NCBI GenBank assembly: GCA_027038175.1
Contig: JALVYB010000017.1
Coordinates: 1-60,743 of the forward strand
Direction of reading: 5' to 3'
Origin: Caldifarciminota bacterium
Lineage (GTDB): Bacteria; Hydrothermota; Hydrothermia; UBA1063; CAJXJZ01
Length of the DNA: 60,743 nt
Shown here: positions 43,202 to 54,100 of the stretch, piece after piece
How positions within the stretch are numbered: the first letter of the stretch is position 1
Layout: every line of letters begins with the position of its first letter
Made by a program: the position numbers and the translations under genes
The notes under the pieces: model-generated
Databases searched by the model: none
What the model was told of the DNA's origin: nothing
Seen by the model: the letters and a program-made list of their open reading frames with translations, nothing else

Positions 43202-44433
43202 TACTCTCTCTCCCTGGGTATTTCACCTGCTTTGTTTATTGCGAATCTGGAGGATATGGGACCCAGGAGTTCATGAAGCGCAGTTGTACCGAGTATTATG
43301 TTTATAAGGTAAACGCTGAATTTGTGAAATTCCGGGAATTTTGCCACGGTGAGTGCGAGACCTACCACTATACCACCCTGGGGGAATAATCCAAATGCAA
43401 GGTACTTGCTAATCACCCTGGGTGCTTTTGAAAGCCTGCTCCCTATGAACGTTCCGGTGAATTTGCCGAGGAATCTAATAATCACAAAGAATATTACAAC
43501 TAAGATAGCCACGAGGAACGCCTTTAACTGAAGGTATGCGCCACCAAGTACGAAAAACAGTATAAAAATCAATTCTTCGTAGTACCTTTCAATGATACCG
43601 AAAAGTTTATTTTCATCGATTTTCAGATTAACGATGGTTGCACCTGCACTCATTGTGGAAAGCAGAGGGTCCAGTTTGAAGTATTCTGCCATTGAATATA
43701 CAAGGAAAAGCGTGCCAAATACAAGTGCAACAACTCCACTGTCCCGCATAACCTTTCGCGTGATTATATAGAGCAGAAATCCGCCGATTATTCCCAGGGC
43801 AATGGAAAACGTTATATCTTTTAAGGGCTCTAATACAAGGGAGGTAAACGTAAGATGGCCACCCTGCGAGAAGACAAGGGCAAGGCTCATTGCTATACTG
43901 AAGTTGATAATTCCAAAAGCGTCGTCTGCTGCCGCAACTCCAAGGAGTGTGGTGGTGAGAGGTCCTCTCGCGTTGTACTCGTGAATAACAGCAAGGGATG
44001 CCACAGGGTCTGTGGGAGATGCCATTGCTGCAAGAAGAAATACAAACGGGAGATAAAAGGTTCTGTATTGTCCAAGGCCTGGCATAAGAGCGGGCAGGAA
44101 GAAGGCGAAAAATAGGATCATAAATAGAAAGGCCATTTCCGCTTCAAAAACTGTTATAAGTGATATTACTTTTCCAAGCCTCTTTATCCTGTTGTAAGCC
44201 AGTGAGCCGCCTATCATGTAGGTCACAATTGAAAGGGCAAAATCAGTTATAATATGGGAACTTTTGATAAAGTTGGCTGGAAGGATTTTCAGGATTGACG
44301 GGGAAAGCAACATACCTGTTATGATATATCCGGATACTCTTGGTAATCTGAGTTTGTTTGCCAGATAACCACCTAAAAACCCGGTGAGAATCATTACTGA
44401 TATATAGAAAAGTATGCCGAGATGCTGTTCCAT
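43201..44433 (-). CDS. Na+(K+)/H+ antiporter, CPA family
   Basis: The 410-aa product has about 12 membrane helices and the cation/proton antiporter features LAAMASPTDPVASLAV and the ion-site pair AAADDAFGI. Two adjacent aspartates are typical of electrogenic antiporters such as NapA. LFPQGGIVVGLALTV near the C terminus also fits. It lacks a C-terminal cytoplasmic regulatory domain. The next gene encodes a CBS pair that could fill that role. It overlaps the epimerase gene upstream by 1 nt. Confidence 0.93.
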   Translation of the reverse strand: MEQHLGILFYISVMILTGFLGGYLANKLRLPRVSGYIITGMLLSPSILKILPANFIKSSHIITDFALSIVTYMIGGSLAYNRIKRLGKVISLITVFEAEMAFLFMILFFAFFLPALMPGLGQYRTFYLPFVFLLAAMASPTDPVASLAVIHEYNARGPLTTTLLGVAAADDAFGIINFSIAMSLALVFSQGGHLTFTSLVLEPLKDITFSIALGIIGGFLLYIITRKVMRDSGVVALVFGTLFLVYSMAEYFKLDPLLSTMSAGATIVNLKIDENKLFGIIERYYEELIFILFFVLGGAYLQLKAFLVAILVVIFFVIIRFLGKFTGTFIGSRLSKAPRVISKYLAFGLFPQGGIVVGLALTVAKFPEFHKFSVYLINIILGTTALHELLGPISSRFAINKAGEIPRERE

Positions 44434-45392
44434 TATTCACTCCTTTTCTGTTCTTTATACCATTTAATCGTTTTTTTGAGCCCCTCCTCTAAAGTTATTT
44501 CAGGTTTAAACCCCAGAAATTTTTGAGCTTTTTTAATATCCCCAACTCTTCGCTGTGGGTCTTCATAGTTTTTACTGAAATTTTCATAGGGTACAAATTT
44601 AAACTCTGCCTGTTTGTCCATGAGCAATGCTATTTTTCTTGCAAGTTCGAGTATGGATATTTCCTCTTCTGTTCCTATATTTATAATTTCCCCGTTTAAA
44701 TTAGAGCTTTCTATTACCTTAACTGTGGCTTTTACCACATCATCTATATAAATAAAACTTCTTTTTTGTTTCCCTGTCCCGTGAATTTCAACCTTGTTGC
44801 CATTGTAAAGGGCATCTATAAATACCCCAACAGGTCCTCCCCACCAGTTTAAATGTTGCCTGGGACCGTATATACCGAAGTATCTTAATATTGTAACGTA
44901 AACTCCAAACTCATCCATGTATGAGAGTGAAAGATGTTCGTTGTATATTTTGGATACTGCATAGCACCATCTTCTTGAAGTGGAAGGGCCGAGAACAAGG
45001 TCTCCATCTTCCCTGAGGGGAAAATCCGTGCTTTTACCGTATACATCTGATGTGGATATAAGAATATGTCTGGAATTGTACTTTCTTGAAAGTTCAAGGA
45101 GATGTCTTTCAACCTCGATATTTTTAGTAAGAGTAATGTAACCACTTGAGTATCTCGGTATTTTTGAAGCAATTAGGTTAACTATGACATCAGGCTTTTC
45201 TTTAAGTTCAGTTATCTCCATTATGTCAGATTTAATGAATTTGAAACCGTGTTTTCCAATATTATGTTGAATATTTATAATGCTCCCCTTTTCAAGATTG
45301 TCAATTACCAGAACTTCGTATCCTTTATTAAGTAATGCATCGGCGAGATGCGACCCGACAAAACCTGCACCACCTGCGAGTAATATTTGCAT
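44433..45392 (-). CDS. NAD-dependent sugar epimerase/dehydratase
   Basis: The 319-aa product is an extended SDR enzyme acting on nucleotide sugars. It has the NAD motif GGAGFVGSH (7-15), a Ser/Thr before DVYGKS, the catalytic YAVSK and RYFGIYGPRQ. The C-terminal IYIDDVV and a substrate-binding segment follow, as in GalE-like epimerases. It heads the minus-strand envelope operon and starts divergently from lptA. A TATAAT lies 7 nt before its ATG, so its mRNA may be leaderless. Confidence 0.93.
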   Translation of the reverse strand: MQILLAGGAGFVGSHLADALLNKGYEVLVIDNLEKGSIINIQHNIGKHGFKFIKSDIMEITELKEKPDVIVNLIASKIPRYSSGYITLTKNIEVERHLLELSRKYNSRHILISTSDVYGKSTDFPLREDGDLVLGPSTSRRWCYAVSKIYNEHLSLSYMDEFGVYVTILRYFGIYGPRQHLNWWGGPVGVFIDALYNGNKVEIHGTGKQKRSFIYIDDVVKATVKVIESSNLNGEIINIGTEEEISILELARKIALLMDKQAEFKFVPYENFSKNYEDPQRRVGDIKKAQKFLGFKPEITLEEGLKKTIKWYKEQKRSE

Positions 45393-45399
45393 GGAGAAT

Positions 45400-45428
45400 A
45401 TTATATGCAGTATACCATGTAAGAAAAA
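45400..45428 (-). promoter_or_regulatory. Probable leaderless-type promoter of the epimerase operon
   Basis: TATAAT on the minus strand (45405-45400) lies 7 nt before the ATG at 45392. The -35 at 17-nt spacing is only TTTTTC, so this promoter is weaker or activator-dependent. It is divergent from the lptA promoter, 42 nt away. Confidence 0.55.
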
Positions 45429-45447
45429 GGAGGAGGCAAAAATTGCT

Positions 45448-45476
45448 TTGTTTTTTCATCAAAAATCTCGTATAAT
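45448..45476 (+). promoter_or_regulatory. Leaderless-type promoter of lptA-lptB-rpoN-waaA
   Basis: TTGTTT (45448-45453), 17 nt, consensus TATAAT (45471-45476), then AACAAA and the ATG at 45483. Transcription is expected to start at or within 1-2 nt of the ATG. The GGAGGAGG at 45429-45436 is upstream of the -35 box and cannot serve this transcript. Confidence 0.82.
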
Positions 45477-45482
45477 AACAAA

Positions 45483-46340
45483 ATGATGTTAGTATTGCTA
45501 ACTATTCTGGCATTTAATTTTGAAGCAGGCAGATTAACTCTTGAGAAAAAAGATAGTATTTATATAACAAAAATGGTGGACTCGGTGAGGATTTATAACG
45601 ATACTATGGAAATAAGGGGTAGAATTGGAATTTATAACGAGAGAGAGAACACTCTTTTTTTGAAGGGGGGAGTTGTGCTTGTAACTCCAAAAAGGAAGGC
45701 AAAGAGCGATTCTTTGGTTATACGCAAAGATGGGGATATAATCCTTTTTATGGGGGGAGCAGAGATTAGAGAGGGTAGAGATACACTGAGAGCCAATAAG
45801 ATATATATTGAAGGGGATTCTCTTGCTGCCACATTCGACGTTCGTGGTTATTTTCATTCAAAAAAACTCAGATTCACAGCCGATACTCTATATGCAGTGG
45901 ATTCTTCATATATCTTAAAAGGCAGTGGAGTCAGAATCGTTTCCATTGATACAGATTCCATAGTGCTTGAAGGTTCACCTGTATATGTAAAGGAAGACAC
46001 TCTGTATTCTCCCTCAAGGTGTCAGGTCACAACAGGTAAATACATAGGTGAAGGGGATACCCTGTATTACTTTACCAGAGATTCTCTTGGGTTTTTCCTG
46101 GGGGATGTCAAAATGGAATGGGATTCTGGCTATGCCACAGGAGATACTGCCTATTTTTATATTGGTGATAGTGGACTGGATAGTGTTATAGTAAGAGGGG
46201 ATTGTTTTCTTGAAAACAGAGGTGAAAATGAGGTTCAGTTGAGGGGAAAGAAATTTAAAGTGACGGTGAAGAAAAGTAAGATGGTAAAACTTGAAGGCTT
46301 TGAAGCAACTGGAGTTCTCAGGGAAAAGGAAAATGAGTGA
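45483..46340 (+). CDS. lptA: LptA/OstA-like periplasmic LPS transport protein
   Basis: The 285-aa product starts with a short hydrophobic signal (MMLVLLTILAFNFEAG). Beta-rich repeats follow of the kind ADTLYAVDSSYILKGSGVRI and GDTLYYFTRDSLGFFLGDVKME, the OstA/LptA pattern that forms the periplasmic LPS bridge. It also shares this repeat style with the N-domain of the window's LptD. Position directly before lptB supports the call. Two ATGs stand in tandem (45483, 45486). Confidence 0.82.
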   Translation: MMLVLLTILAFNFEAGRLTLEKKDSIYITKMVDSVRIYNDTMEIRGRIGIYNERENTLFLKGGVVLVTPKRKAKSDSLVIRKDGDIILFMGGAEIREGRDTLRANKIYIEGDSLAATFDVRGYFHSKKLRFTADTLYAVDSSYILKGSGVRIVSIDTDSIVLEGSPVYVKEDTLYSPSRCQVTTGKYIGEGDTLYYFTRDSLGFFLGDVKMEWDSGYATGDTAYFYIGDSGLDSVIVRGDCFLENRGENEVQLRGKKFKVTVKKSKMVKLEGFEATGVLREKENE

Positions 46341-47055
46341 ACTTGTAGCAGAAGGGATAAAGAAGATTTATAAAAAGAGAGAGGTGGTAAAGGGTATAAC
46401 AATAAGGGTAAAGCAGGGCGAGATAGTTGGGCTACTTGGTCCCAATGGAGCTGGAAAAACCACATCTTTTTACATGATAATGGGTGCAGTGAGACCTGAT
46501 GGAGGTAAGATATTTTTTGACGATAGGGATATTTCAAGGTATCCCATGTATAAAAGGGCAAGACTTGGAATAAGTTATTTGCCGCAGGAAAGTTCTGTAT
46601 TTAGAAAACTCACTGTATGGGATAATATAGAGGCAGTTCTTGAAATGAGGGGAATAGGTAAGAAAGAGAGGAAGGAAAGAACCAGACACTTACTTGAACT
46701 TTTAAATATATTAAGGTTAAAAGATGAGATGGCTTATACACTTTCAGGAGGAGAAAGGAGACGCCTTGAAGTAGCAAGGGCTCTTGCAATTGAACCAAAG
46801 GTTTTGTTGCTTGATGAACCTTTTACTGGAATAGACCCAAAGACCAGAGAAGAGATACAGGATATTATTGTGCAGTTAAAATCGATGGATATAGGGGTTC
46901 TTATCACAGACCATAATGTCAGGGAAACACTTGCAATCTGTGATAGAGCCTATATAATATATGATGGACGTATTTTATTACATGGTAGTTCAGAGGAGTT
47001 AATTAATAGTGAAGAGGCGAGAAAAATATACCTGGGTAGGAGGTTTAGTCTATGA
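46333..47055 (+). CDS. lptB: LPS export ABC transporter ATP-binding protein LptB
   Basis: LptB powers LPS extraction with LptF and LptG. The 240-aa product has Walker A GPNGAGKTT, the Q-loop YLPQESSVF, signature LSGGERRR and Walker B LLLDEPFTGIDP, with the LptB-type QESSVFRKLTVWDN segment. ATG 46333 is taken over a longer in-frame start because AAAAGGA precedes it and MSELVAEGIKKIYKKREVV fits the family. It overlaps lptA by 8 nt and rpoN by 4 nt. lptF and lptG are elsewhere. Confidence 0.96.
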   Translation: MSELVAEGIKKIYKKREVVKGITIRVKQGEIVGLLGPNGAGKTTSFYMIMGAVRPDGGKIFFDDRDISRYPMYKRARLGISYLPQESSVFRKLTVWDNIEAVLEMRGIGKKERKERTRHLLELLNILRLKDEMAYTLSGGERRRLEVARALAIEPKVLLLDEPFTGIDPKTREEIQDIIVQLKSMDIGVLITDHNVRETLAICDRAYIIYDGRILLHGSSEELINSEEARKIYLGRRFSL

Positions 47056-48362
47056 GACTTGAACACAGGTTGCAGGAAAAACTTGAGTTGAAACTTAAGC
47101 CGGTTCCTTTGCTGGTGCTTGAGGCAAGAATTCTCGAGCTACCGGCACTGGAATTAGAAGAGGCCATTATAAATGAAGTAGAGGCAAATCCCATACTGGA
47201 TATTCCAGAAGGTATTGAGAGTAGTATAAACACCATTTTGAAAAAATCAGAATACCTATCCTATGAACCTGAACTCAATGCACATCCTATGGGTGGGTAC
47301 GAAGACGACACCCCTTCCCCGGAAGAGTTGCTTGAGGCTCCACCTATTTCCGTGTGGGATAGGCTTGAGATACAGGTGAGCGCTGAATTTACAGACGATA
47401 AAGAGCGGGAAATAGCAATGGCTATCCTTGATAATCTTGATGGAAAGGGTTTTCTCAGTATGACAGAGGAAGAAATAGCAAAAAAAACAGGCACTACTGT
47501 AGAAGAAGTGCATAGGATAAGAAGATGCTTCATGGAACTTGATCCAAAGGGTACAGGTAGTCTTTCTATTGCTGAGTATCTGCTTTTTCAACTGTATTCC
47601 AGGAAATTAATAGATGAAGATGAGTTTGAAGAGTTTTCCAGACATCTTGAGGAAGACAAGATAAGGGAGATAACAAAGAACCTTAAAATATCTCTTTTGC
47701 CATATCCTTTTAGTTTATATGAAAAGGATACCTCGCAGTATATAATACCTGAAGTTACCTTCCGTATTATTGATGGAAAAATCCATATTGAAATTTACGA
47801 ATCCCCCTTTACCAGTTTACAGGTAAATCAGAGGTACGAAGAAATGCTTAAATCGAAGGAAACGCCAAAGGAAATAAAGAAGTTTCTTGCTGAAAAGTAC
47901 AGGAGTGCCCAGAAGTTCCGGGAAGCCATTTTAAGGAGAAAGGAGTATTTAAGAAGGATTGCTGAGTTTATTGCAGAAAAACAGGAGGATTTTCTGCTTG
48001 GGAAATCCGTATATCCTGTTCCTGTAAGTCAAAAAGATGCAGCAGAGGCGCTATCCATTCCTCCTTCCACCTTAAACAGGATACTTAAGGAGAAATATGC
48101 GGATACTCCGAGGGGAATTTATGCCCTTAGATTCTTTTTTAAGCGTGGAGTTAGGGGTGCACGTTTTCGCCTATCCCAGGATGAACTCGGTGATATAATT
48201 AGAGAAATTATAGAAAGCGAGGACAAAACAAATCCTCTTTCAGACGAAGAAATTGCGGCTATTTTAAATCAGAGGGGCATTAAGATTAAGAGAAGGACAG
48301 TGGCAGCGAAACGTAAGGAGCTGGGGATACCATCGTCAAGACAGAGGAAGGAAAGGACCTGA
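47052..48362 (+). CDS. rpoN: RNA polymerase sigma-54 factor
   Basis: Sigma-54 recognises -24/-12 promoters and needs AAA+ activators. The 436-aa product has region I (LPALELEEAIINEVEANPILDI), the core-binding region (WDRLEIQVSAEF...AILDNLDGKGFLS) and the DNA-binding region VSQKDAAEALSIPPSTLNRI. The RpoN box is present as KRRTVAAKRKELGIPSS. It follows lptB with AGGAGG and an ATGA overlap, the order also found in proteobacteria. Two activators in this window have the GAFTxA loop that contacts it. Confidence 0.97.
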   Translation: MRLEHRLQEKLELKLKPVPLLVLEARILELPALELEEAIINEVEANPILDIPEGIESSINTILKKSEYLSYEPELNAHPMGGYEDDTPSPEELLEAPPISVWDRLEIQVSAEFTDDKEREIAMAILDNLDGKGFLSMTEEEIAKKTGTTVEEVHRIRRCFMELDPKGTGSLSIAEYLLFQLYSRKLIDEDEFEEFSRHLEEDKIREITKNLKISLLPYPFSLYEKDTSQYIIPEVTFRIIDGKIHIEIYESPFTSLQVNQRYEEMLKSKETPKEIKKFLAEKYRSAQKFREAILRRKEYLRRIAEFIAEKQEDFLLGKSVYPVPVSQKDAAEALSIPPSTLNRILKEKYADTPRGIYALRFFFKRGVRGARFRLSQDELGDIIREIIESEDKTNPLSDEEIAAILNQRGIKIKRRTVAAKRKELGIPSSRQRKERT

Positions 48363-49565
48363 ATGTATCCACTGTACAGGTTTTTGAGTGCCCTGTATAC
48401 GATTTTCATTAAAACTCCACGAATTGGAGGTGCATCAAGGCCTACAGTATGGTTTCATCTCTCGTCTTTAGGTGAAATAAGTTCCGCAAAGGGGCTTATG
48501 GATATTTTCCTTGATTCTGGTTATTTTGTTTTTACCACAGTCTTCACAGATGCTGGATATAGCAAATTAAAAGAACTCTATAAGGGACAAAAGAATTTTG
48601 AAGTGGTTCGTTTCCCATATGACAAGCCTTCCTTTATAGAGGATGTATTTAAAGTTAAACATGTAAGGGCTTTGATTATTATTGAAACAGAACTCTGGCC
48701 CAATCTTATTCATATTGGACGTAGATATGCAAGGCTGTACCTTGTAAATGCACGTATCTCCGATAAAAACTATGAGAGGATAATTAAATTCAGGAGTTTT
48801 TTCGGGGATCTTTTAAATAGTTTTAACATTATTTTTCCTCAATCAACACATCAGAAGAATAGATTTCTTGAGTTTGTAAATGACGAAAGAAAACTGATGT
48901 ACATAGGTAATTCCAAGGTAGATAATCTTTCTGTAAATAAAAAATCCCTTATTAAAAGGCATGAAATAGGTATACCGGATGATGAATTTGTTGTGGTTTT
49001 TGGTAGTGTAAGGGGTAAGGAACTTGCAGATATAGTAAATATAACAGAGCATCTTGTGAAAAAAGAAATAGGTGTTATAATCGCACCCAGGCATCCTACA
49101 AGGGTTAAGATGCTGGAGGATATGTTAAATGAGAGGAAAATACCCTATACAAAGAGGACTAAAAGCAAATATAAAAAGGGCAAAGTGTTTATTGTGGATA
49201 CCCTTGGGGAACTCAGGAAGTTTTATTATCTTGGGAATGTGTGTTTTGTTGGTGGAACATTAAAAGATTACGGAGGGCATAACGTTCTTGAACCCGCTGT
49301 TTTCGCAAAACCTGTAATCTTTGGGCCGTTCGTCAGAAATGTTGAAGATGAGGCAAGAGGACTCATTAGGTATGGCGGAGGTATTATGGTTAATACAGAC
49401 AATGAACTTTTAAAGGCTATTTTAGAACTATACAAAAACAGACCCAGGGCAGCATTCATTGGGGAAAATGCTTTGAGGTTTGTGGAAAGTATGAGAAAGG
49501 TGTCCAAGAAGATTTACAAGGCTATAATGGAGGACCTTAATGAAAAGACGGGAACTCTATTCTGA
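48363..49565 (+). CDS. waaA: Kdo transferase
   Basis: WaaA adds Kdo to lipid A precursor at the inner membrane. The 400-aa product has VWFHLSSLGEISSAKGL, the conserved ETELWPN, NARISDKNYER, the nucleotide-sugar region APRHPTRVK and FVGGTLKDYGGHNVLEPAVFAKPVIFGPF. A short hydrophobic N terminus would anchor it. It starts straight after the rpoN stop. Its presence indicates Kdo-containing lipopolysaccharide. Confidence 0.95.
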   Translation: MYPLYRFLSALYTIFIKTPRIGGASRPTVWFHLSSLGEISSAKGLMDIFLDSGYFVFTTVFTDAGYSKLKELYKGQKNFEVVRFPYDKPSFIEDVFKVKHVRALIIIETELWPNLIHIGRRYARLYLVNARISDKNYERIIKFRSFFGDLLNSFNIIFPQSTHQKNRFLEFVNDERKLMYIGNSKVDNLSVNKKSLIKRHEIGIPDDEFVVVFGSVRGKELADIVNITEHLVKKEIGVIIAPRHPTRVKMLEDMLNERKIPYTKRTKSKYKKGKVFIVDTLGELRKFYYLGNVCFVGGTLKDYGGHNVLEPAVFAKPVIFGPFVRNVEDEARGLIRYGGGIMVNTDNELLKAILELYKNRPRAAFIGENALRFVESMRKVSKKIYKAIMEDLNEKTGTLF

Positions 49566-51120
49566 GATACTACGCTTTCTCAGAGAGGAGGAATACTATT
49601 CTATACTCTCTGATTTTATTTCATATCATCGTATTCAGGGAACAGGTGATATGCGGGAATCCATGCTTTTTCTAAAGGAGATACTGGATAGTGCCGGGGT
49701 GTTCACAGAATACTATGAAGAAGAGGTGAAAAAAGGAAAAAGGTATTTTGGTTTTCCTTATTTTCGTGGATATAGGCTCCATTCGTCTGAGGCCATTATT
49801 AAGTCTAAGCGGAGCACAATAAAGCTTAATTTTGACCTCAATCCACATGCCTTTATTCAGAGAAGTAAAGGGGTAACGGCACGTTTTGGGGTGGTTACTC
49901 CAGAATATCAAAACATGCGGAACAAGTATGTGCTCTGTAAAAGTCTTAAAAAAGGGATATACAAATATCTTTACGAGAACGGTGCAGAAGGTATTTTGTT
50001 GTATGATGAGAATGCACCTAAAAATGCAAGAAGAAAAGCGCAGTTCTGGTATTTTTCAGATACAGAAAAGTTATTAAGTGGCATGGTGCTTACACATACG
50101 GAGTGGAATAACCTGATAAAAGATGTAAAAGGTGGCAAAAAGGTTACAATTGAAGTGAATACTGACGCTGAATTCCCCCCTGCTTATAATAATTATCTTC
50201 TTGGGGTTATAGAGGGAGAAAAAAGAGATGGGATTTTGTATGTTGCTCATACGTGTCATGCAAAAGGTGAAGCAAATGATAACGGATCCGGAGCATCCAG
50301 TCTTGTATATGCTGCCTATATTATGCAGAAAATGATAGAATTTGGGGCAATAAAAAAACCCCCTTACACGCTTTATTTTCTTCTTGTTCCAGAGATGTGG
50401 GGTAGCGGATTATTCCTTGAAAAAAGAAGTGACCTTGTGAAAAGGAATATTTTTGCAGGTTTAAATTTTGATATGGTTGGATCAGACCTTTTGAAAACTG
50501 AAGGCAAGGTTTTTCTCGAGGATGTACATGGGGTTACAAGAACAAATGTAACAGACCTCTACCAAAAGATTCTCCTGTCTATCCATGATTTTCTGGATTT
50601 TCCATTTGCTATTCTTAAAAGGCCCTTTGAGGGGGGAAGTGACCACCTTTTATTTCAGGAACCAGACCTTGGTGTCCCTGTGCCAATGCTAATACACTGG
50701 CCTGACAGATTCTATCACACAGATAAAGATGTTATAAGCAACATCAGTACAAAAGCCATATGGCGAAACGTTATAATGATGATTTCTCTGCCATACATCC
50801 TTGGAAAAAAGGATGTTAAATTCAATATGAGAAGGCTTTTCCCTAAGAAGGGTGCTAAGATTCTGAAGAAGAAAAAGAAAGGAGTTTTCATTCCCACTCT
50901 TGATGAAGATATTAATACAAGGCTTTACTGGTATAAGACATGGGATAATAAGAGGGAATATGTGAATTTCATGAACTTTCTTTATTACCTTTCTTCGGGT
51001 CTTGATATAAAGACTGCATTGAGTTATATGAAAAAGGATACGGGCAGGGAACCCGACGAAGAAGTGTACGAACACTACGTTGAATACCTTTTAAAAAGGG
51101 GCATAATAGAAGTTTTATAA
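49540..51120 (+). CDS. DUF4910/M28-like zinc aminopeptidase-domain protein
   Basis: The 526-aa protein has metallopeptidase-type motifs: YVAHTCHAKGEANDNGSGASSL (about 245-266), VPEMWGSG, LNFDMVGSD and WPDRFYHTDKDV. These match the DUF4910 pattern of H-x-C-H plus ANDNxSG and the late YHTDxD ligand, related to M28 peptidases. The C-terminal 130 residues form a helical extension. No signal peptide is seen. The ATG lies within waaA (26-nt overlap) with GGAGG upstream. The function in an LPS-related operon is not known. Confidence 0.8.
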   Translation: MKRRELYSEILRFLREEEYYSILSDFISYHRIQGTGDMRESMLFLKEILDSAGVFTEYYEEEVKKGKRYFGFPYFRGYRLHSSEAIIKSKRSTIKLNFDLNPHAFIQRSKGVTARFGVVTPEYQNMRNKYVLCKSLKKGIYKYLYENGAEGILLYDENAPKNARRKAQFWYFSDTEKLLSGMVLTHTEWNNLIKDVKGGKKVTIEVNTDAEFPPAYNNYLLGVIEGEKRDGILYVAHTCHAKGEANDNGSGASSLVYAAYIMQKMIEFGAIKKPPYTLYFLLVPEMWGSGLFLEKRSDLVKRNIFAGLNFDMVGSDLLKTEGKVFLEDVHGVTRTNVTDLYQKILLSIHDFLDFPFAILKRPFEGGSDHLLFQEPDLGVPVPMLIHWPDRFYHTDKDVISNISTKAIWRNVIMMISLPYILGKKDVKFNMRRLFPKKGAKILKKKKKGVFIPTLDEDINTRLYWYKTWDNKREYVNFMNFLYYLSSGLDIKTALSYMKKDTGREPDEEVYEHYVEYLLKRGIIEVL

Positions 51121-51124
51121 AGGT

Positions 51125-54100
51125 ATGTACGATAACAAATATTATACTGACGAACTCACCGGTGTGCTAAATAGAAGATACCTGCACCTTATAGTGAACC
51201 GTGAGATTTCAAGAAGTAAGAGGTATAATAGCAGTTTTTCCCTTATTATTGCTGACCTTGACAATTTTAAACTCATAAACGATACCTTCGGGCACATGAA
51301 GGGGGATAGGGCTCTTGCCATTTTCGCAGATGTTATGAAAAAAGCTCTTCGGGAATCTGACACAATTATAAGGTATGGTGGGGATGAGTTTGTCATAATT
51401 TTGCCTGAGACCTCTTTGGATGAAGCAAAGATCGCAGCAGAGAGAATTCTTGAAAACCTCAGGAAAGTGGAATTCCAGGGAGCTACTTTGAGTGCAAGTA
51501 TGGGGGTTGCATCATACCCAAGACATGGCAGTTCATGGGAAGAAATATTTAGTATGGCAGATAGGGCTCTAATGATGGCAAAAAGAATGGGGAAAGGAAG
51601 AGTTGCACTCCCTGATGAAAGTCAAAACGGATTTATAATACCTACCAGAGAACTTGTTGGAAGGAGAGAAGAGACAACAAGACTCATTAATATGCTAAAT
51701 ACGAAAGGCATATTACATATTGTATCAGGAGAAGTAGGAGTTGGCAAAACGCGCCTTGTTAAAGACACACTAAATGCGATTAAAAGACCGTTTATTTATG
51801 TACAATCTCTGGGAACGCTGGGAGGTGTGCCCTATTTTGTTCTCATTAACCTTTTAAAGAAACTTGCAACGGAGCAAAGAGCGGATTTCTTTATATCATT
51901 TGAACGCATACCTGATCCCCTTAAGGTGGAAATCATTAAACTACTCCCGGATTTGTTTCCTGTAGCCTCTTATGATAATTATCAAAGAGGGGATAAATAC
52001 AGACTCTTTGAATCTGTTATCAGTCTTCTTGATGATATGTTTAAAGATAGTTCTCCTATATTGGTTTTTGATGATGTACAGTGGATAGACAGAGAGAGTG
52101 CAGAGTTTATAAGTTACGTGGTGCATATGGCAAAGGATAAATTTATTCCTCTTGCCGTCCTTAGAAGTGAAGAAGCCGAAAAAAGTTATATTAACGAGAT
52201 TCTTGAAATACTTGGCAGGATGAGGTTATATGATGAACTTGTTGTTAATCCACTTTCAAGGCATGCAACGGGCAGAATGCTTTCGTCCATTATGGGAGGA
52301 GAGGTAGACGAAGGTCTGCTTGATGCAGTATATAATGAGACTGGAGGTAATCCTTTCTTTATTGAGGAGGTGGTAAAGAGCCTTGCAGATAAAGGATATG
52401 TTTACAATAACAATGGAATCTGGTATATAAAGAAAGACTATAGAATTGAACCATCTAAAAATGTGGAAGAGGTGATAAAAAGGAAGGTACGCTCGATTTC
52501 AGAGAAAGAAAAAGAAATTCTGCTTTTTTCTGCAATTTATGGCAGGAGAATTGACCCGTATGTCCTGACGCGTGCAAGCGGAATAAATGAAGGTGAGGTA
52601 TACGATGCGCTTGACAGGCTCGTAAGGATAGGACTTTTGAAGGAAAGAGGAGGCGGGGATGAGTACATATTCTCAGAAGGAATTGTAATAGATACAGTAC
52701 TGGAAGAAGTATCAAAGGGAAAATTAAAGTTTTATCACAGAAAAATCGCAGATGCTCTTAAAGAAGTGCATGGGCAAAATCTATATGGGATTCTGGATGA
52801 ATTGATTTACCACTATGATATGGCAGGAATGGAAGATGAAGCAAAAAAGTACTACAAAACAGCAGGTGACAGAGCAATAGGTATATATGCCTATGACAAA
52901 GCCCTGGACTATTATCTCAGGGTTCTGGACTCTATAGACAATGAGCAAAAAGCAAGGGATATAGCGTATAGTATCTATTATATCTTCAGAAATCTTGGAA
53001 ATATGGAAACATTTGAGAGTGCAATGAACACTCTTTTAGATAAATTCCCGTCGCTTGTGGGCATGGTGAGTGAGATGCTTGGTGATGCCTATACTCAACG
53101 TGGTATGTTCAATAAGGCTGTGGAAATCCTCAAAAGAGGTATAGAACATTCAAACGATGAGATAGAAAAAACAAAACTTAAGGTTCGTCTTGCCTGGGCG
53201 CTTTTGTATCAGGATAAAGGTGATGAAGCAAAAGGCATAGTTACAGAGGCTATTTCGTTTTATAATGAGATATTAAAGAATTTAGACGACGAGGAGAAAA
53301 GTAGGACTGTACTTAAGGCATTGGTTGGGGCATATAACACGCTGGCAAGTAGTTATCTCATAAGAGGAGATGCCGAAAAAGCCAAAAAACACTATCGGGA
53401 ATACCTCGAATTTATTAAAAGGGAAAACGTGGATAATGAGTATAATTATGCAGTAGGGCTTGTTAATCTTGCAATAGCCTGTTTGCGACTTGACAAGGAA
53501 GGGGAGGCTATAGAGTCGTTGAAGGAAGCAAAGAGTATATCGGAGAAGTTGCACAGCATATATCTTGATGCAATGGTGGATCTGGTACTTGGCGAATTAT
53601 ACGTTATAGGGGGAGAGATTGAAAAGGCAGGAGAATATCTCGAGGATGCCCACAAAAAATATGTTGCTATGAACAATGAGATGCGTATAATAGAAACAGA
53701 CCTATCGCTTTATAGATACTACCTTTATAGAAAAAAGATTGGCATGGCTCTCGAAATAATAAATGAAGCGATGGAACTTGCCAGGTTACTTGCGAACGAC
53801 GAGTACGTTGTTAATCTTTTAAAAGGAAAAGTTGAGGTTTTTATTGAAAAAGGTGATGTATTACAGGGGCTTAAAATTGTTGACACAATATATTCGGATT
53901 ATTCAGAGATTGCTAAAAATATGGCAACCTCTCTAAAGTTGCTTAAAGCCCGACTGTTTGTGCTGAGTGGTTTATTTGATAAGGCTATAGATACATATAG
54001 AGAGATTATAAAAAAGGAGCCGGAAAATACAGAGGCACTTTTAGGTATTGCAGAGGCAATGGTAAAAAAGGGAAATATTGAGGAAGGAATTGGTGAGGCT

